A stretch of 64,000 nt of DNA, taken from assembly GCA_021521415.1 (NCBI GenBank), contig JAIQDT010001663.1:534773-598772 (forward strand), in the 5' to 3' direction. Position 1 is the first letter of the stretch. Every line of letters begins with the position of its first letter. The notes under the pieces are model-generated. The model saw nothing but the letters and a program-made list of their open reading frames with translations. It was not told where the DNA came from and did not search any database. The DNA is from Bidens hawaiensis. Its lineage: Eukaryota > Streptophyta > Magnoliopsida > Asterales > Asteraceae. A program made the position numbers and the translations under genes. Positions 46,960 to 59,359 of this stretch are shown here, piece by piece.

Positions 46960-47840
46960 CATATGTCGGGCCACAGGGGTACACCCGTGACAGGTGGAAA
47001 TTATCCTATTTCTAACTATTTCTTCTTTCCTCTCTGACGAATTAAAATGAAATTATATATAGTCCACAATTTGTATGTTATTTTATTAACGTAAAGGTTG
47101 TTTGAATGATTGCTATTGTTTTATCAACTGGTAAAAAAAATGAGTTTCATTTCGAGGATAAATTTATCTGGAAGATGTACGTAAAACGACTAGTACTAAA
47201 TATGTATCTACTAAAAGGCCTTTGGCCTAGTGGTATCAAGTGTTGCCGTGTTGGATAAAACTTTGTATATATAAGTGATGAGAGATTGATCAACTCTCAC
47301 CAATAAAAAAAAATTAAATAAAATATAGTGCTTAAAAAAAGACCATCACTTTGCTAACTAAAGCTTGAAGGGTTATATCAAATATGATTTTTGTGAGAAT
47401 ATTGATAAAATAAAAAAAGTGCTCAATAGTACAATATATTTATAAACTATCAAACTTAATCTTAATCAAACCTTAATTAAAATCTATAATACTGTATTCG
47501 ACGTACCTAAGTTAAATAAGGTATTCACAACGGGCTGTATACGGCATCCCAAAATACAAAGACATTAAATGCGCATGTGTGTAGGAACAGGCCGGTTTGT
47601 TGAATATATCAACAAGTTGGCGTATCGTTATATAAACTAAATTTCAGCTCTTATTGACAAAATGAATGTCGATCTCACCATGAAGATCGGATATATTAAT
47701 GTGGGAGACTTTTAACTCACCAAGTAGACACAACAACCAAGTATGTTCTTATTTTCGATGTTCACGTGCGCTTATATAGTTGGTTTTAATGTAGGAGACT
47801 TGAAAACTATGTTGCGAGAGGTCCAAGTGTTAAGATTCAT
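46960..47840. other. AT-rich intergenic DNA upstream of the bHLH gene
   Basis: No gene recognised. A tRNA-like string (TTTGGCCTAGTGGTATCAAG, 47221-47240) may be an A-box of a SINE, but no matching B box was found. Confidence 0.35.
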
Positions 47841-47849
47841 GCCATAACC

Positions 47850-48000
47850 TATGATCTAGTGGTCCATTGGTATGGTATTTGCTTCCCAAAAAGTGAGGTG
47901 GTAGGTTCAAATTCTTGCAAGACGATGTGTAACCTACAGAGCGATATTGTACACCCAACCTAGCCTACACCACAAATGCTTCCATAAAACATCAACTGAC
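47850..48000 (+). mobile_element. tRNA-derived SINE-like unit
   Basis: TAGTGGTCCATTGGTATGG (A-box region) and GGTAGGTTCAAATTCTTGC (B box GGTTCAAATTC) are spaced about 35 bp apart, as in plant tRNA-derived SINEs. Ends and duplication not resolved. Confidence 0.5.
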
Positions 48001-49920
48001 TTTTACGCAAATAAGCTAAAAAAGAGTCCAAGTTAAAAAAGGTATCATTTGCAATACATTCGGAATAACTTGTGTTACCACTAGGCCCACTTGTAGTGTC
48101 TAGTGTCACAAATGCAGTTAACCTTGAATTAATTTGTGTTATGGCCGGGTATTAAAAATGTGTATGTATATACAAATGAAAAGGGCGAGTATTCTTATCT
48201 TATACACTTTAATCAATGTGGAAGACAAGGAATGAGAATAGATACATTTTTAAACAAAGAAGTTGTTCGATTACAAAAACGGTGAGTGACTTTAAAGCTT
48301 ATGCCTTCCCTTAAGTGAAAAATAGAAGCAAAAGGGCGATTGCTGGCTGGGAATCATGGTGTAAAGTTAATTTTATCAATTTTTCTTTATAAGTGTTGTT
48401 CATTGCCGGTTTGTAGCTTGTTTTTGATCTTTCTGTTGTAATTTTCCTTTCGTTTTCTTTATAAAATTCCGCCATTTAAGAGAAAAATATACCAATGAAA
48501 AGAGACGGTAGAAATGAATGAGAGGCAAAGAGTGACCACCCCTCAAACACAATCATTTTCCGGCGCATTTGATTAGGCTGACAATAATTATTTATGTCTT
48601 CTTTTTTCTACATACATAATTCTAATTTTTCATGTGAATAAAGCTGCCTTTTTGGATATCCAAATTCTTTTGTTGTCAACACCACCACTCTATTCCAGCT
48701 TATCCTTCTAAACAAACTAACAAAGTATAAAATAATTATGATAATTATGTATATACGAGTAAAAGAATTATTAAGAACTACAACGAAAACATTCAACTCA
48801 AAAAACACACGATAAGAAACTAAGACTACCAGATAACTTCCAATATTATTATAACACCAAAATTAACTTTGATTACCATCTCTCTTATGAAATCCTAGCT
48901 CGGTGACATTTATATATAATGCTAATACAACTTTGTTAACAAAAGAAACTAATAACCCAAACTTGGTCATTAAGAAAACTCATAAAACTAGTTAAACACA
49001 CCTTAAGCCCATAACCAACATGTTGAAGCGCAGAATACTTAGACTTGCCGCCCCCTCACTCACCGCTGCTTGAACTTTTTTTTCGTGCCAAACAACAATT
49101 GAGCTAACAAGTATAAAATTACTTCTTGATCGTGAAGTAAACTAGTAAAACATCTGTCTATATATCTCTATGTATTATTGATTCTAAACTTAACGTAATC
49201 ATCTTAACTTGTCCATAAACAATATATATTTATTATTATTATTATTATTTTTTTTTTTTTTGGTTAATAAGCAACGAATTTCACAAGGATGAATATTAAT
49301 ATGAAATCGCACACTAATATGTTTTTGGATAAAAGATTTTAAGTATGTAGTAATAACATATTCAAAAGTGTACTAAGACGAAGTTAAATATGTCTAAAGT
49401 ACAAAAGAAAAGCATGACAAAAGGGATTTAAGTGTTCCTTGTTCACCATTTATTGTCAACATCAACAGCCCTAGACAAATCCAAAATGGCAGAAAGGAAA
49501 GATGTAAAAAGGAATAAGGGGTCATTTTATGTTCCCCATTGATGTAACCTTTTGTCATTGACCAACCAACCAAAATACTTTATCCTTTCATTTCATATAC
49601 AAATGGGTCGTCGGTTCAAACTAGGTTTCTGGTGGGTTTTCACATCTTCAGTCTCTCGACACGATGGTGATGATCTCTTCCAGGACTCTTTAAATTTTGA
49701 AAGGTGGTTTTTGACTCTTTAAATCGGTTCTATTATGGTGTAATCATTAATAATTTTCACTTAATTCGTTAAAGGTTGATTCCTTTCAATATATATTATG
49801 CTTTTTTGGCCAAGAAAATAATTAAGTACACAAGGAAACAACATATAAATATTTTAATTATTATCCATGTTTTTTAAAGCATGTTTACACAGTTTGTGTT
49901 GTGTGAAAGAGATTTTTATG
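48001..49920. other. AT-rich intergenic DNA
   Basis: No gene or transposon ends recognised. Minor TTA/T runs at 49230-49262. Confidence 0.5.
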
Positions 49921-49924
49921 TTAA

Positions 49925-50045
49925 GAACTAGTGGGAGTTGGATTCGAACCTACGATCTTTGATGGGGTACTAACGCATACCCTTACTAATATGCACGATC
50001 TTTGATGGGGTACTAATGCATACCCTTACTAATATGCCACCACCT
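49925..50045 (-). mobile_element. tRNA-like/SINE-like unit with internal 43-bp tandem duplication
   Basis: The minus strand has a B box (AGGTTCGAATCCAACTCCCAC) and, upstream, a 43-bp unit (GCATATTAGTAAGGGTATGC..) present twice at 49952-49994 and 49995-50037 with one difference (C/T). It could be a SINE or a decayed tRNA gene. Confidence 0.45.
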
Positions 50046-51070
50046 TCAGGTTATTACTGTTTATGTTTTAATACTGTTATAAAATAACATTTATGTTATC
50101 AATTAGTTTCAAAATGAATTAGAGTCTAAGTTTAAAAGGTTCCATATTTTAAACTTAAATCCTAAACTTGTTACTAGGATCGAATTATATAGACTCTTAG
50201 TGTAATTAACTCTTAATTACTATACAATATATTAATCTTAAAGTAATGCATCTTGTAGGATACACTTTAGATAGAACCATAAAATTTGTAATGAGTGATG
50301 AGGCTATCAAGTGAAGTAAGTTTAATCAAGTCACTTTATATGCATATCTTCATGGATCTTCTTGGGGATTTGGATTGTTAGATCTCTAATTCAAAGTGTG
50401 AGGTGGTTTTTGAGGGAGACAACGTTTAGGTCTGCGACCAACTAAGTTCGACACGGTTCATCCTCAACTGAGTCTAGGGGCAACCCTTTCTTTTCTCTCA
50501 TCCATATTATACGCATGCAAAATATCTAATACATATATTCTACATTAAATTGACTTGCTTTTAAGATCATATAACATCCTGGAAGTTTTAATCTCGGATC
50601 ACCTTCAAAGGGTTCTTTACTTGTTGTGTCCTCATGCCGAGCAAGGAAAGCTAGAATCGATCTAACCCAACAATCATGCATAACCTATCGTGAAGATGAA
50701 AAAGAGAGGTGATTTTTATAGGTTCTTATTATTATTTTTTTTAATGGTTTTGATTCTTTGATTTTTAATGGCTAAGGGTATTTTGGTTATTTTAACCCAA
50801 GTTAACGAAAAACTTAACGTAACTTAGTGTTAAACCCCACATTACAAAATTGAAACCACAAATCCCAAACATTAGTTTTAAGCATTAGAACCCGGCCAAA
50901 GGTGTTACATTGGCCACGCCACAATCATCTGTGTTATTAACAATTTATTTTTACTCATATAACTTTTCTATACTTTTATTATTATTATTATTATTATTAT
51001 TATACCACAAAATTGATAATTTTATTACCTTTTATTTGAGTATAATACGGCTATATAAGTTTTATAAAAA
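50046..51070. other. AT-rich intergenic DNA
   Basis: No gene recognised; (ATT)n microsatellite at about 50978-51003. Confidence 0.5.
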
Positions 51071-51072
51071 AA

Positions 51073-51545
51073 CTAGTATTATACCCGGCGCGTTGCGCCG
51101 GACAGGTTGGTAAAACTCGGGCGATGATAAACCCAAACTTTGTCGGTCTCGGGCGTTGAGGCGGCAAGTCGACGCATATTCAGTCGGTTTCGGTTAAGTG
51201 CGTTATAATATCGGAACTAAAAACCAAAAATAAAACAAAACCGTATAAAATTTAAGGTGGATCAATTGAGTGATGTCAGTCGGTAACACTCGGGCGTTGG
51301 GAAGATCCGAGCATTGCCGATCCCGAAAGTTGAGCCGGTGAGTCTACGCAAATTTGGCTAATTTCCGTCACATTGGTTATGGTACCGAAATTAAAACAGA
51401 ATGCAGTGAATCTACGCGAATTCGTTCGGTTTCCGTTATGTTTGTCACAGTATCGGAACTAAAAAAATTCCAAGAACTAATATGTAGCCGCCAAGTGACC
51501 CAATTGACGCATAGCGACACCAAAGTTTGTAATTATTATATATAA
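51073..51545 (-). mobile_element. small Helitron-like unit 1 of a tandem pair
   Basis: The minus-strand 3' end has the perfect hairpin CCGGCGC-GTT-GCGCCGG (51085-51101), then TATAATA and CTAG (51076-51073), then T. The 5' side near 51530-51545 shows TTATATATAATAA, which resembles the conserved string after TCTCTACTA in the Helitron at 9041, but the TCTCTAC tip is missing. No coding sequence. Confidence 0.55.
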
Positions 51546-52405
51546 CTAGATAGATTCCCGGCGCGTTGCGCCAGGTTGATTTTATTGACGGTCACACTCG
51601 CACAACTTAACAAACCATGCATTGCGACTGCGAGTCGAGGTAAATTCGATCAGTCTGGGTTACGAAACCAGAAACAAACCTCAAAAAAACTTTGTTAACG
51701 CCCCAATACAACAAATTAACATAACAAAAATGCGCATTGCGGTTGCGAACCTACGAAAGTTTGGTTAGAGTCTGGTTATGGTGCCGAAAGTAAGGCAAAA
51801 CATAAATTCTTTCATATCTAAATACAACATGTTAACATATTTAAAATATAAAAAAATCCAGTGAACAAAAAAATAAACACACGCGTTGCAATCGCGAACT
51901 AATACGAATTCGTTAATTCTGGAATCGTTAAACAAAAAAAACGTGATAAATAACTCACATGTTGCGCTTGCGAACTAACTCAAATTCGACCGAAATCAAA
52001 GTTGTCAGCACTAAATGTACAAAGAAAACCATTAGTTGTGGTGGCGAACCGCCACGAGTTCGGTCGGTATTGGGTTACGACGCCAAAACTAAAGCAATAA
52101 GTTAATTTGTCCACACTCATATTACAATAAATTAACGTATTTAAATAAAAAATACCGCGGCAAAAACCAAAAATATACGCACGTTGTGGCCGTGAACTGT
52201 TTCGTCTGGATCAACTGCAAAAAAAGCTGCATCAGAAAAAACCACGTGTTGCGACTGTAAGCTGACACAAATTTGATATACAAAACCTGCAATTTACAAA
52301 TTAGAAACATAAAATAAGTAAAATAAAAACCTATCAACCGCGTGTGGTCATGTGGACCAATCACGTGATTGCGTCGCCAAACTTCTCGATTATTATATAT
52401 AATAA
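51546..52405 (-). mobile_element. small Helitron-like unit 2 of a tandem pair
   Basis: CTAG at 51549-51546, followed by T, with the hairpin GGCGC-GTT-GCGCC at about 51558-51573. The 5' side near 52390-52405 again has TTATATATAATA. The interior shares motifs with unit 1 (GCGAACC, TCGGTC..GGGTTA). It abuts unit 1 in the same orientation. Confidence 0.5.
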
Positions 52406-52611
52406 TTAAAAAGTTGATTTATCGTTCAATAACGGTTGTACTTATATAGTTTATGTTGTGTGTTGCATAATTAATTCATAATTATACATTATCAGGTGTA
52501 TATGATTTTTAATTATTTATATAAATTTATATTTTGTACTTAATCATTTACACATGGACATGATATTGTGCGTAATTATGATGCAAGTTCATATTGATGC
52601 ATAGAGGTGCA

Positions 52612-52870
52612 TGTCCAAACCGGTTAACCGGTCATTAACCGATTCCCTAACCGATTCTTTAACTGGTTCCAACCAAGAAAAAAACCGGTGGTTAGTAACC
52701 GGTTTTTCATTTTGACTCCAAAACCAGTTGATAACAAGTTAACCTAAACCGCTTTTAGGTTTTTAAATTATTTTTTTTAAACTGTTTTTTTTTCAGAGTT
52801 AATTACTGGTTAACCGTTCGGTTATACCCAAAACCGGTTATACCGGTTATGGTTTTTGTGCTTGAAATCG
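52612..52870. repeat. ACCGGTT-rich stretch (hAT-like relic)
   Basis: Begins TAGAGGTGCATGTCC and contains many ACCGGTT/AACCGG units, like the element at 62459-62911. Its right end is disturbed by the solo LTR insertion at 52878. Confidence 0.5.
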
Positions 52871-53335
52871 GGTAGTATGTAACACCCATAAAATTTTGGT
52901 CCAAATTTGACAAAATTTAAAAGTGAAGGACCAAAAATATTCATAAGATAAGTAATGGGAAAAATAAAGTAAAGAAATGAATGCATGTTTATGTTAAGGA
53001 AAATAAGTATGGAAACTCCATCCACATGGAAAGTAGGAAAGAAATGAAAGCATTTTATAAGGAATGAGTTTTCCATGGTAATGTTCTTATGTGGCTAATC
53101 ACTCTCACTAGTCCTAGCGGAGGGTGCGAAGCACCCGACGCGCACGGGCACGGGCTCGGGTGAAGGGCGATGGGCGCAATGTGGCGCTTGATGGCCCACT
53201 TTGCACTTCGCACGCTCGCATCGCCACGAGCCGCATAAGGGCCGCTTTAGTATTTTTAAACTGTGGAAGATAGACCAAGAAGTGACATGATACTAAAGTT
53301 CAAGGACTAAAAATAAAAATTCTGATTTCCAGACC

Positions 53336-53714
53336 CATCGCGCTACGCGATGGATATACAGATTAGATCATCGCGCTAAGCGATGCAGTTTCCCATGAGT
53401 TTATAAAAAGAGGCGTCGCGCTACGCGATGGTCCAGAAAGAAGGGGGTATCAAGCTACGCGATGACCCGGTTAAGTAACCGGATCAACCACGTGTCAACA
53501 CGTGGTAACCTCTGGTGGATTGCGGCGTCGCGTTACGCGATGGCCAGGGGGAATTTCAATAAAAAAGTTCAGTAAGTCAGTTTTATCTTTCGCTTTCAAT
53601 AAAGAAGTAAGAAAGTTCGACCTTTGTCGGCTAGCTAGGAAGGCTAAAAGCTAAAAGCAAAGTCCCCGTAACTGCCTGCGAATGAAGAGCAAACCCCATC
53701 GCGCTACGCGATGG
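53336..53714. repeat. array of short palindromes in solo LTR B
   Basis: Six copies of about 17 bp. CATCGCGCTACGCGATG occurs near 53336 and 53698. Variants near 53369 (CTAAG), 53415, 53449 (decayed) and 53527 (GTTACG) share the CGCG-N3-CGCG core. Confidence 0.8.
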
Positions 53715-53730
53715 TGGTCAAAACTTTGCC

Positions 53731-53740
53731 TATAAAAGGG
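53731..53740 (+). promoter_or_regulatory. LTR promoter TATA box
   Basis: TATAAAAGGG inside the solo LTR, about 850 bp from its start and followed by CTTTCACACACACAACC. It is a good match to a plant TATA box and may be the LTR's U3 promoter. Confidence 0.45.
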
Positions 53741-54173
53741 GGCTACGAGTTGAACCAATCTCATCCCATTTTCACACTCACTTTCACACACACAACCTTG
53801 GGAGACGTGCCCGACTCGTGTGAGGTTCCGTGGTTCCGATTTCTTGTAATTCGTGTAAGAACTGAAGTTTTAACGACCCGTAGATGTGTTAAGCGAGTTC
53901 GAAACAAGGTTCTGATAGTTTAAGCTTCAGTACGTGATAAGGAAATAGAAGTGTTGCCCGCACAAAGCTTAGGCAAATAAAATACCCGAATAAGGTAGGG
54001 GTTCTGCTTAAGTTATTATTTTATTATTATTTTATATGGCTTAGACCTTAGTCAGGAATATAGTCTATACCTTGATCAGATAAGTAATTGTAATAAGCTT
54101 TCATAAGATAAGATTATGGATAAAATATTATTCTTTATTATTGTGTAAATATATTTCTTATGAAAGAAGAAAT

Positions 54174-54206
<33 letters not shown>

Positions 54207-55174
54207 GTTTCTTCACGATGAAGAAACATAGTATACATATGTGTTTTCTAAGAAAAGAGCATCAAGGTAAAGGTTATGTACATAGACTAAAGGTCTAAAG
54301 CTAGATTTGTAGATCTAGTTATTTATGAAATATTATTCTCGTACTATAGGTCCGAGATAAAGATCGAGCAATTATCAGTGAGACACATTGATTATATGGT
54401 GAATACGTCCAAATCTTTTTATAGTGTGAAATGTTTTATGACGTGAATACGTCTATGTACTGTATATTTTGAAAAGATATTTACTCTTTGAAACTATGGA
54501 CTGTTATCCATATGTAAAAGAGTTATGGAAATATTTGCATGAGGGTTGGTTCAAATCTTCTAAAACGTTTTGATACAAGGTAATACTAAACACTCATATT
54601 AAAATACACATGTGTCTGGATCCATTCATAGATGATTTGTAGTGGGCCACTATAATCATACTGACCATGAGGCAAGTGACTTTCTCTAGGGCGAGTGAAG
54701 TCCGATTATGTGGTCTATTGGTATTTTTTAGTTCCAATGAGATGGGATGAGGCCCACTGAGTCGTTGAACACTATTGGTGTTGTGTCATAAAGAAGGTGA
54801 TTTTGTATATGATTATATTATGAAAATCTTTTTATTGAGTCAGCGTTATTCACCAACACATAGCTGACGTGTTTTCCCCCCACATTTCAGAGAAACAGTA
54901 AAGGTAGAACAGACAAGCAAGCCAGATTAGAAGATTGGGGACATAGTCATTAGAGGTGATCTGATGGCTCATATGTTTTAATCAAAATATTGTGAAGAAT
55001 CATATTTTAAAATGGCAGGTATTTGAAATATCAAAACGGGTATTAAATTCTCGAGATTTCATTATAATAATATTTTATGACTTCCGCTAAAAGAACTTAA
55101 CTCTGATATATTTGCAAAACAGGTACCAACCATTGGTCATACGCCTAGGCCCTAGGCAGGGGTGTGACATAGTA

Positions 55175-56550
55175 CCTGATGCAATATGTGGTGTGTGGTG
55201 AAAAAGTGTTAAGTTTTTAAAAGGTTTGTTTCAAACAATTAATGTCGGGTTTTAAATTTTTAAAAATGATTTCTATCTTAGCTAGACCACACACAAATAG
55301 GAAAGTGTACATGTCGTATATGTAAAATAGTATCAGTAAGAACTAAGTATTGATCCACAGACACACTTATTTGATTTTTACTACTAATTCGTTGTATTTA
55401 TTTTAATCGGAAGTAAACATCATAGTACTTTTGGTTTGACAAGTAAATTTTAAAAGAAATTTAAAAGCATAAATTAAAGATATTGTTTTTGGGTTTTTAT
55501 TTTTTTATAGAGAAAATTGATAAAAGTGTATCATATTGGTTAAAACTCCTCTTAACTTGGTATAACAATTCATTGGTAAACATGTAATATAAGCTTGCTA
55601 TGGTGATTAAATGTGGGAATAACACCTTATTTCTAAGTCATGTTATTCCATGATAATTAAAAAAATATATATGCATAACTTCATAACCTCCACTAAAACA
55701 TCATTTTATGCAAGCAAGTGGTTTATATTAAATATTTATAAGGTAACTTAATTTAAAGATGAGACAATCCCTTAAATTACTAAGTAAATTGTTCTTGATA
55801 TTTTAGTAAAACTAACCTTTGTATTATACTTAAAATACCAATTAAGATTAATTAAGTTGTATATGATTAACCTTAAATTACCAAGTATTAACCCATACAA
55901 CTCTTAGACAATTATAGAACTCGTGTAATAACCATCCAAGAGTTGTTTGAAATAGGTTCATCAAGAAAACTAGTTAACAAGTTGGCCAGGAGCAAGTACA
56001 AAGCAAGTAATCTGATCCTCTTATTAGGACAAAGAGAAAACAGGTTCGAGCTGCAGCAAGAGCATGAAACTCAATATTTCGAGTTAGACCAATAAAGAAT
56101 GAAGAAAGCAAAAAAAAACAATTAAGAACTCAAGAAGAAGCAAGAAAGAACAAGAAGAAGGAACGATCATGACCCATGTGGTTCAATCGGGAAAACAGCA
56201 AGAGAACGGTTCGTTTTCAGGATTAAGGGGGAAAACAGCAAGAGAAGGTAACCCTAAAACAAGTTATTAAGAAAGTTAAAGGGTCGGTTTTAAAAGAAAA
56301 GTGAAAGTTGAAGGGGTGTGTTTCTAAAGAGTATAAAACTAATTAGTGTTTAGAGTTATCGGTTAGTAGGTTTCTTAAATTGCATGTTTATCTAGTTGAT
56401 TGAATTACTAGATATATTAATATAGTTTGAGTCATAGTATGTTTAAAAAGTTATTTAATATACATAAATGTTAAGGGTATGTAATTAGTGTCAAGAATTA
56501 TAATAAACAGAAAAGAGTCGATCATACTGTTATATTTAATATACATAGAT
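55175..56550. other. AT-rich intergenic DNA upstream of the MADS relic
   Basis: No MADS-domain exon or other gene was found by reading the plus strand of this interval. Confidence 0.45.
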
Positions 56551-56551
56551 G

Positions 56552-57470
56552 GTTAAGTACTTGAAAGGCGTAGCTTGCACTCGAAAAATCTTGAGAAGTT
56601 GAACCAGCCTTCCCTTGAGTTACAGGTGATCATACTGTTATATTTTTGTTTCTTTATACTTAGGTACTCTAGATATTATATCCTGATTAACTATCAGAGA
56701 CTATATATAATAATAATTTCTGTTTTAATAAATTTGATTATGTGAGTGGCTTCAGTTAGAGATTTAATTTATTTATTTATTTATTTATGTATTATTATTG
56801 TTATTATTATTATTATTTTTTTTTTTTGCAGCCTATGTATAAAGATTTCATTTTGTTTTACAGCTGGTTGAAGACGCCAACTATGCCAACTTAGTTAACG
56901 AAGTTGCAGAAAGAACCCTTCAATTAAGGTCTATTCATTCACATATATATACAGACACATACGGATTAATATAGAGAATGCATATGTATGTGGTATATTC
57001 CTGCAGCCTTTTACGTTGCAAATGATCATTTTGTAGCTATTTAACAACTTGCTTAAGGTCTGCAAAACATGCAGGAAGTGAAACTCATGGAGGAGAATGA
57101 CAAATTAAGACAAGTACAAGTCGTGCGCTCTAAGGTATAGCTAGTGTTCTTTCTCCTGTTTCAACTCTCTCTTATTAAGAAAACAAACAAAGAATTTCTT
57201 TAAAAACCATTTGTTAAATTTTCCGTTCACATAAAAGAGTGATATGACCTTTTCAGTTATTATTCTAGACAGGTTAAACAAACTATTTTTTCACTTTTTT
57301 GGCCGTGTGTATGTGTTGCTAATTTGCATTTTGGAATGAAGCTTATGCAGATGTCTAATGCTCAGATACGAATAATTGATGATTCGTGTGGCAATGGTGA
57401 TTCTTCGGAATCTACTAATATCTGCAACTCCACTGGTTTTCTAGGATTATGAAAGCTCTGGTACATCGGG
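56552..57470 (+). pseudogene. SVP/JOINTLESS-type MADS-box gene fragment
   Basis: Decayed exons in order. 56552-56626 reads ..RRSLHSKNLEKLNQPSLELQ before a GT, with its start shifted by one base. 56864-56928 reads LVEDANYANLVNEVAERTLQ (start of the K domain). 57075-57134 reads EVKLMEENDKLRQVQVV. 57354 onwards reads GNGDSSESTNICNSTG and then, after a one-base loss near 57447, DYESSGTS. These match successive exons of SVP/JOINTLESS (StMADS11 clade) floral-repressor/dormancy genes. The MADS domain exon and the exons encoding most of the K box (RGEELQGL.. and LEKSLE..) are not found. Introns remain, so this is not a processed copy. Confidence 0.75.
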
Positions 57471-57479
57471 TGAGTACAT

Positions 57480-59339
57480 CTCCTGTTTGAACAATTTTTA
57501 ACCAAAATATAAATTCATTTGAGAATAAGTTTATTTGAATTCTTTGGTCCCCATTTACGTCTAACCATGTTCAATTACTGTCGTACAAAATAAGAGGAAA
57601 AAATGGTTACAACTTACAAATTTTATTAAATGTTATTGTATAGTTGGTTAGTAACCATTCATTTAGGTTTTGGCTAGAATCTTTCTTTAGTGGGTGATTA
57701 AATTGAACTCCCCATTCTTGTGGATGGTGATAACTAAATGGGTATGGTCCACAGTAGTGGAACCATGTGTGCAGTATGGTTGTGATTGGGAACAGTAATG
57801 CAACTTGCTAAGGTTTAGCTCTGATGCGGATGGGGTAGGTGGTCTGATTAGCTGATGATCTTCATCTGACCCGGTTCTATAATTGGCGCCCGACCTTGAT
57901 CATACTCCTTGACTCATCCTTACCTCCAAAAAGGTGGACCATGTATCAGTCATGTATGTGCTTGTGATTTAAAAGATTGGTCTTCAATTTTTAGGTGTCT
58001 GTTTATCCAAGTCATTATTTTATTTTTCTATGAAAGGTCAAAGGAAATGCCATAAAACTAAAAAGGAGTCCAGCCAGAGACTAGACACCATCTAATGAGG
58101 AAACCAATGCAAACACACCCAAAAATAGAACCAAAGAAACAGCCCCTGCTAAGCACAGATAAATGGAGCTAAAAAAACCTTCTGCAACTTTCAAATCATA
58201 AATACCTTCAACCACTAGAGCCATCTCACAAATAGATATAACAGCCACCCTCGGACAACCAGACTGACCTTGTATCATGCACCAACCATATACCATTCTC
58301 CCTTGCTTTTAGTAAAAATATGTGCTGATTCGACCTCACCAATATAAAACAGCCCTCTCTAAATCCGCTAGTGTTTTAATTTGCTTGATCAAACTGGTCC
58401 CAAACCACCATATACTCTCTTTCTACCTCACATACACCCATCCGCTACCCACAACACGCACACCAAAAGTAAAAATGCCCCAAAAACTTACCCATCCAGG
58501 AACAAAGATCATCCAACTATCATAACTAAAGAGTAATAAACCTTCCAAATCTTGAGATTAAATTAGCAAAGCAATCTGTTCATTATGAAGAACTCAAAAC
58601 CATCTAAATGCCCCCTGTGCTTTTAACTTGAGTCTGTATCGATCCTTTGTTTGTTCCTCCATTTCTAATACTATATTAAAAGAAGTTTAATAATTGTTGC
58701 ATGTAACATGACATTAAAACTAATAATAATAATAAAAACATATTTTTATGTTTTAGAGCATTGATAATATATATTCGGATTTTTTTATTAACTTTGTGGA
58801 ATGGCTAATGCTTCATGCAAGCATATTTTTATGTTTTAGAGCATTGATAATATATATTCGGATTTTTTGAGGTGGTACAAAACCCAAAAATCAAAACCAT
58901 GAACAGACCTAAATTACTACAGTTCAGGTTTAGGTGTTCTCGGGTCGAGTTTAAGTTAAAAGTGACATGTGCACTTTACACAATGTTTTGTTCATTTAAC
59001 AATTGTACACAATGTTTTACTGGTTTGATGTTAAAAAAGTAAATAAGTTTGACTTGATTTTTTTATTCACAACACTGAACAGAACCAATTACATATTTGA
59101 TTTATATGAATCACATCCAAACATAAGAAAATGATGAAGTAAATGATTTTATTGGTAAAGCCATAAAGGTACACTTTATCACCAAACCAATAATATTTCT
59201 TTTCCCCAAGTATTGATAGCATTCCATCTATGGGCTGTGTAACAAAATAATTTAGGCTCCAAACTTTAAAACACAAAAGCATACTAAAACACAAAGATAC
59301 ACCAACAAACAACAAGCGGCCATACAAAACTTTAATTTA
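57480..59339. other. intergenic DNA
   Basis: No recognised gene. The frame at 58081-58296 (-) is hydrophobic but unplaced. A 47-bp direct repeat lies at 58739-58785 and 58822-58868. The end of the interval (59040-59340) is probably 3' UTR of the PAS2-like gene. Confidence 0.4.
58739..58868 (+). repeat. 47-bp direct repeat
   Basis: CATATTTTTATGTTTTAGAG.. occurs at 58739-58785 and again, apparently identical, at 58822-58868, with 36 bp between. Confidence 0.8.
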
Positions 59340-59359
59340 TCGGCTACAAACTTCGAACA

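Larger units (their letters stand above)
52878..55169 (+). mobile_element. solo LTR (family of 11444-13695), TAGTA duplication
   Basis: TGTAACACCC..GGGGTGTGACA, 2292 bp, flanked by TAGTA at 52873-52877 and 55170-55174. No internal region or partner LTR is adjacent, so it is a solo LTR left by recombination. Contains the hairpin GGGTGCGAAGCACCC (53125-53139), an array of short palindromes (53336-53714), a TATAAAAGG promoter-like box near 53731 and a TA/CA microsatellite at 54175-54206. Confidence 0.88.

Noticed and set aside
57880..57900. TTGGCGCCCGACC string as a retrotransposon primer-binding site
   Set aside because: It resembles a primer site, but no LTR end TG..CA or purine tract was found nearby.
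58081..58296. Hydrophobic 71-residue minus-strand frame
   Set aside because: Could be a small membrane protein, but there is no homologue I recognise and no nearby gene structure.
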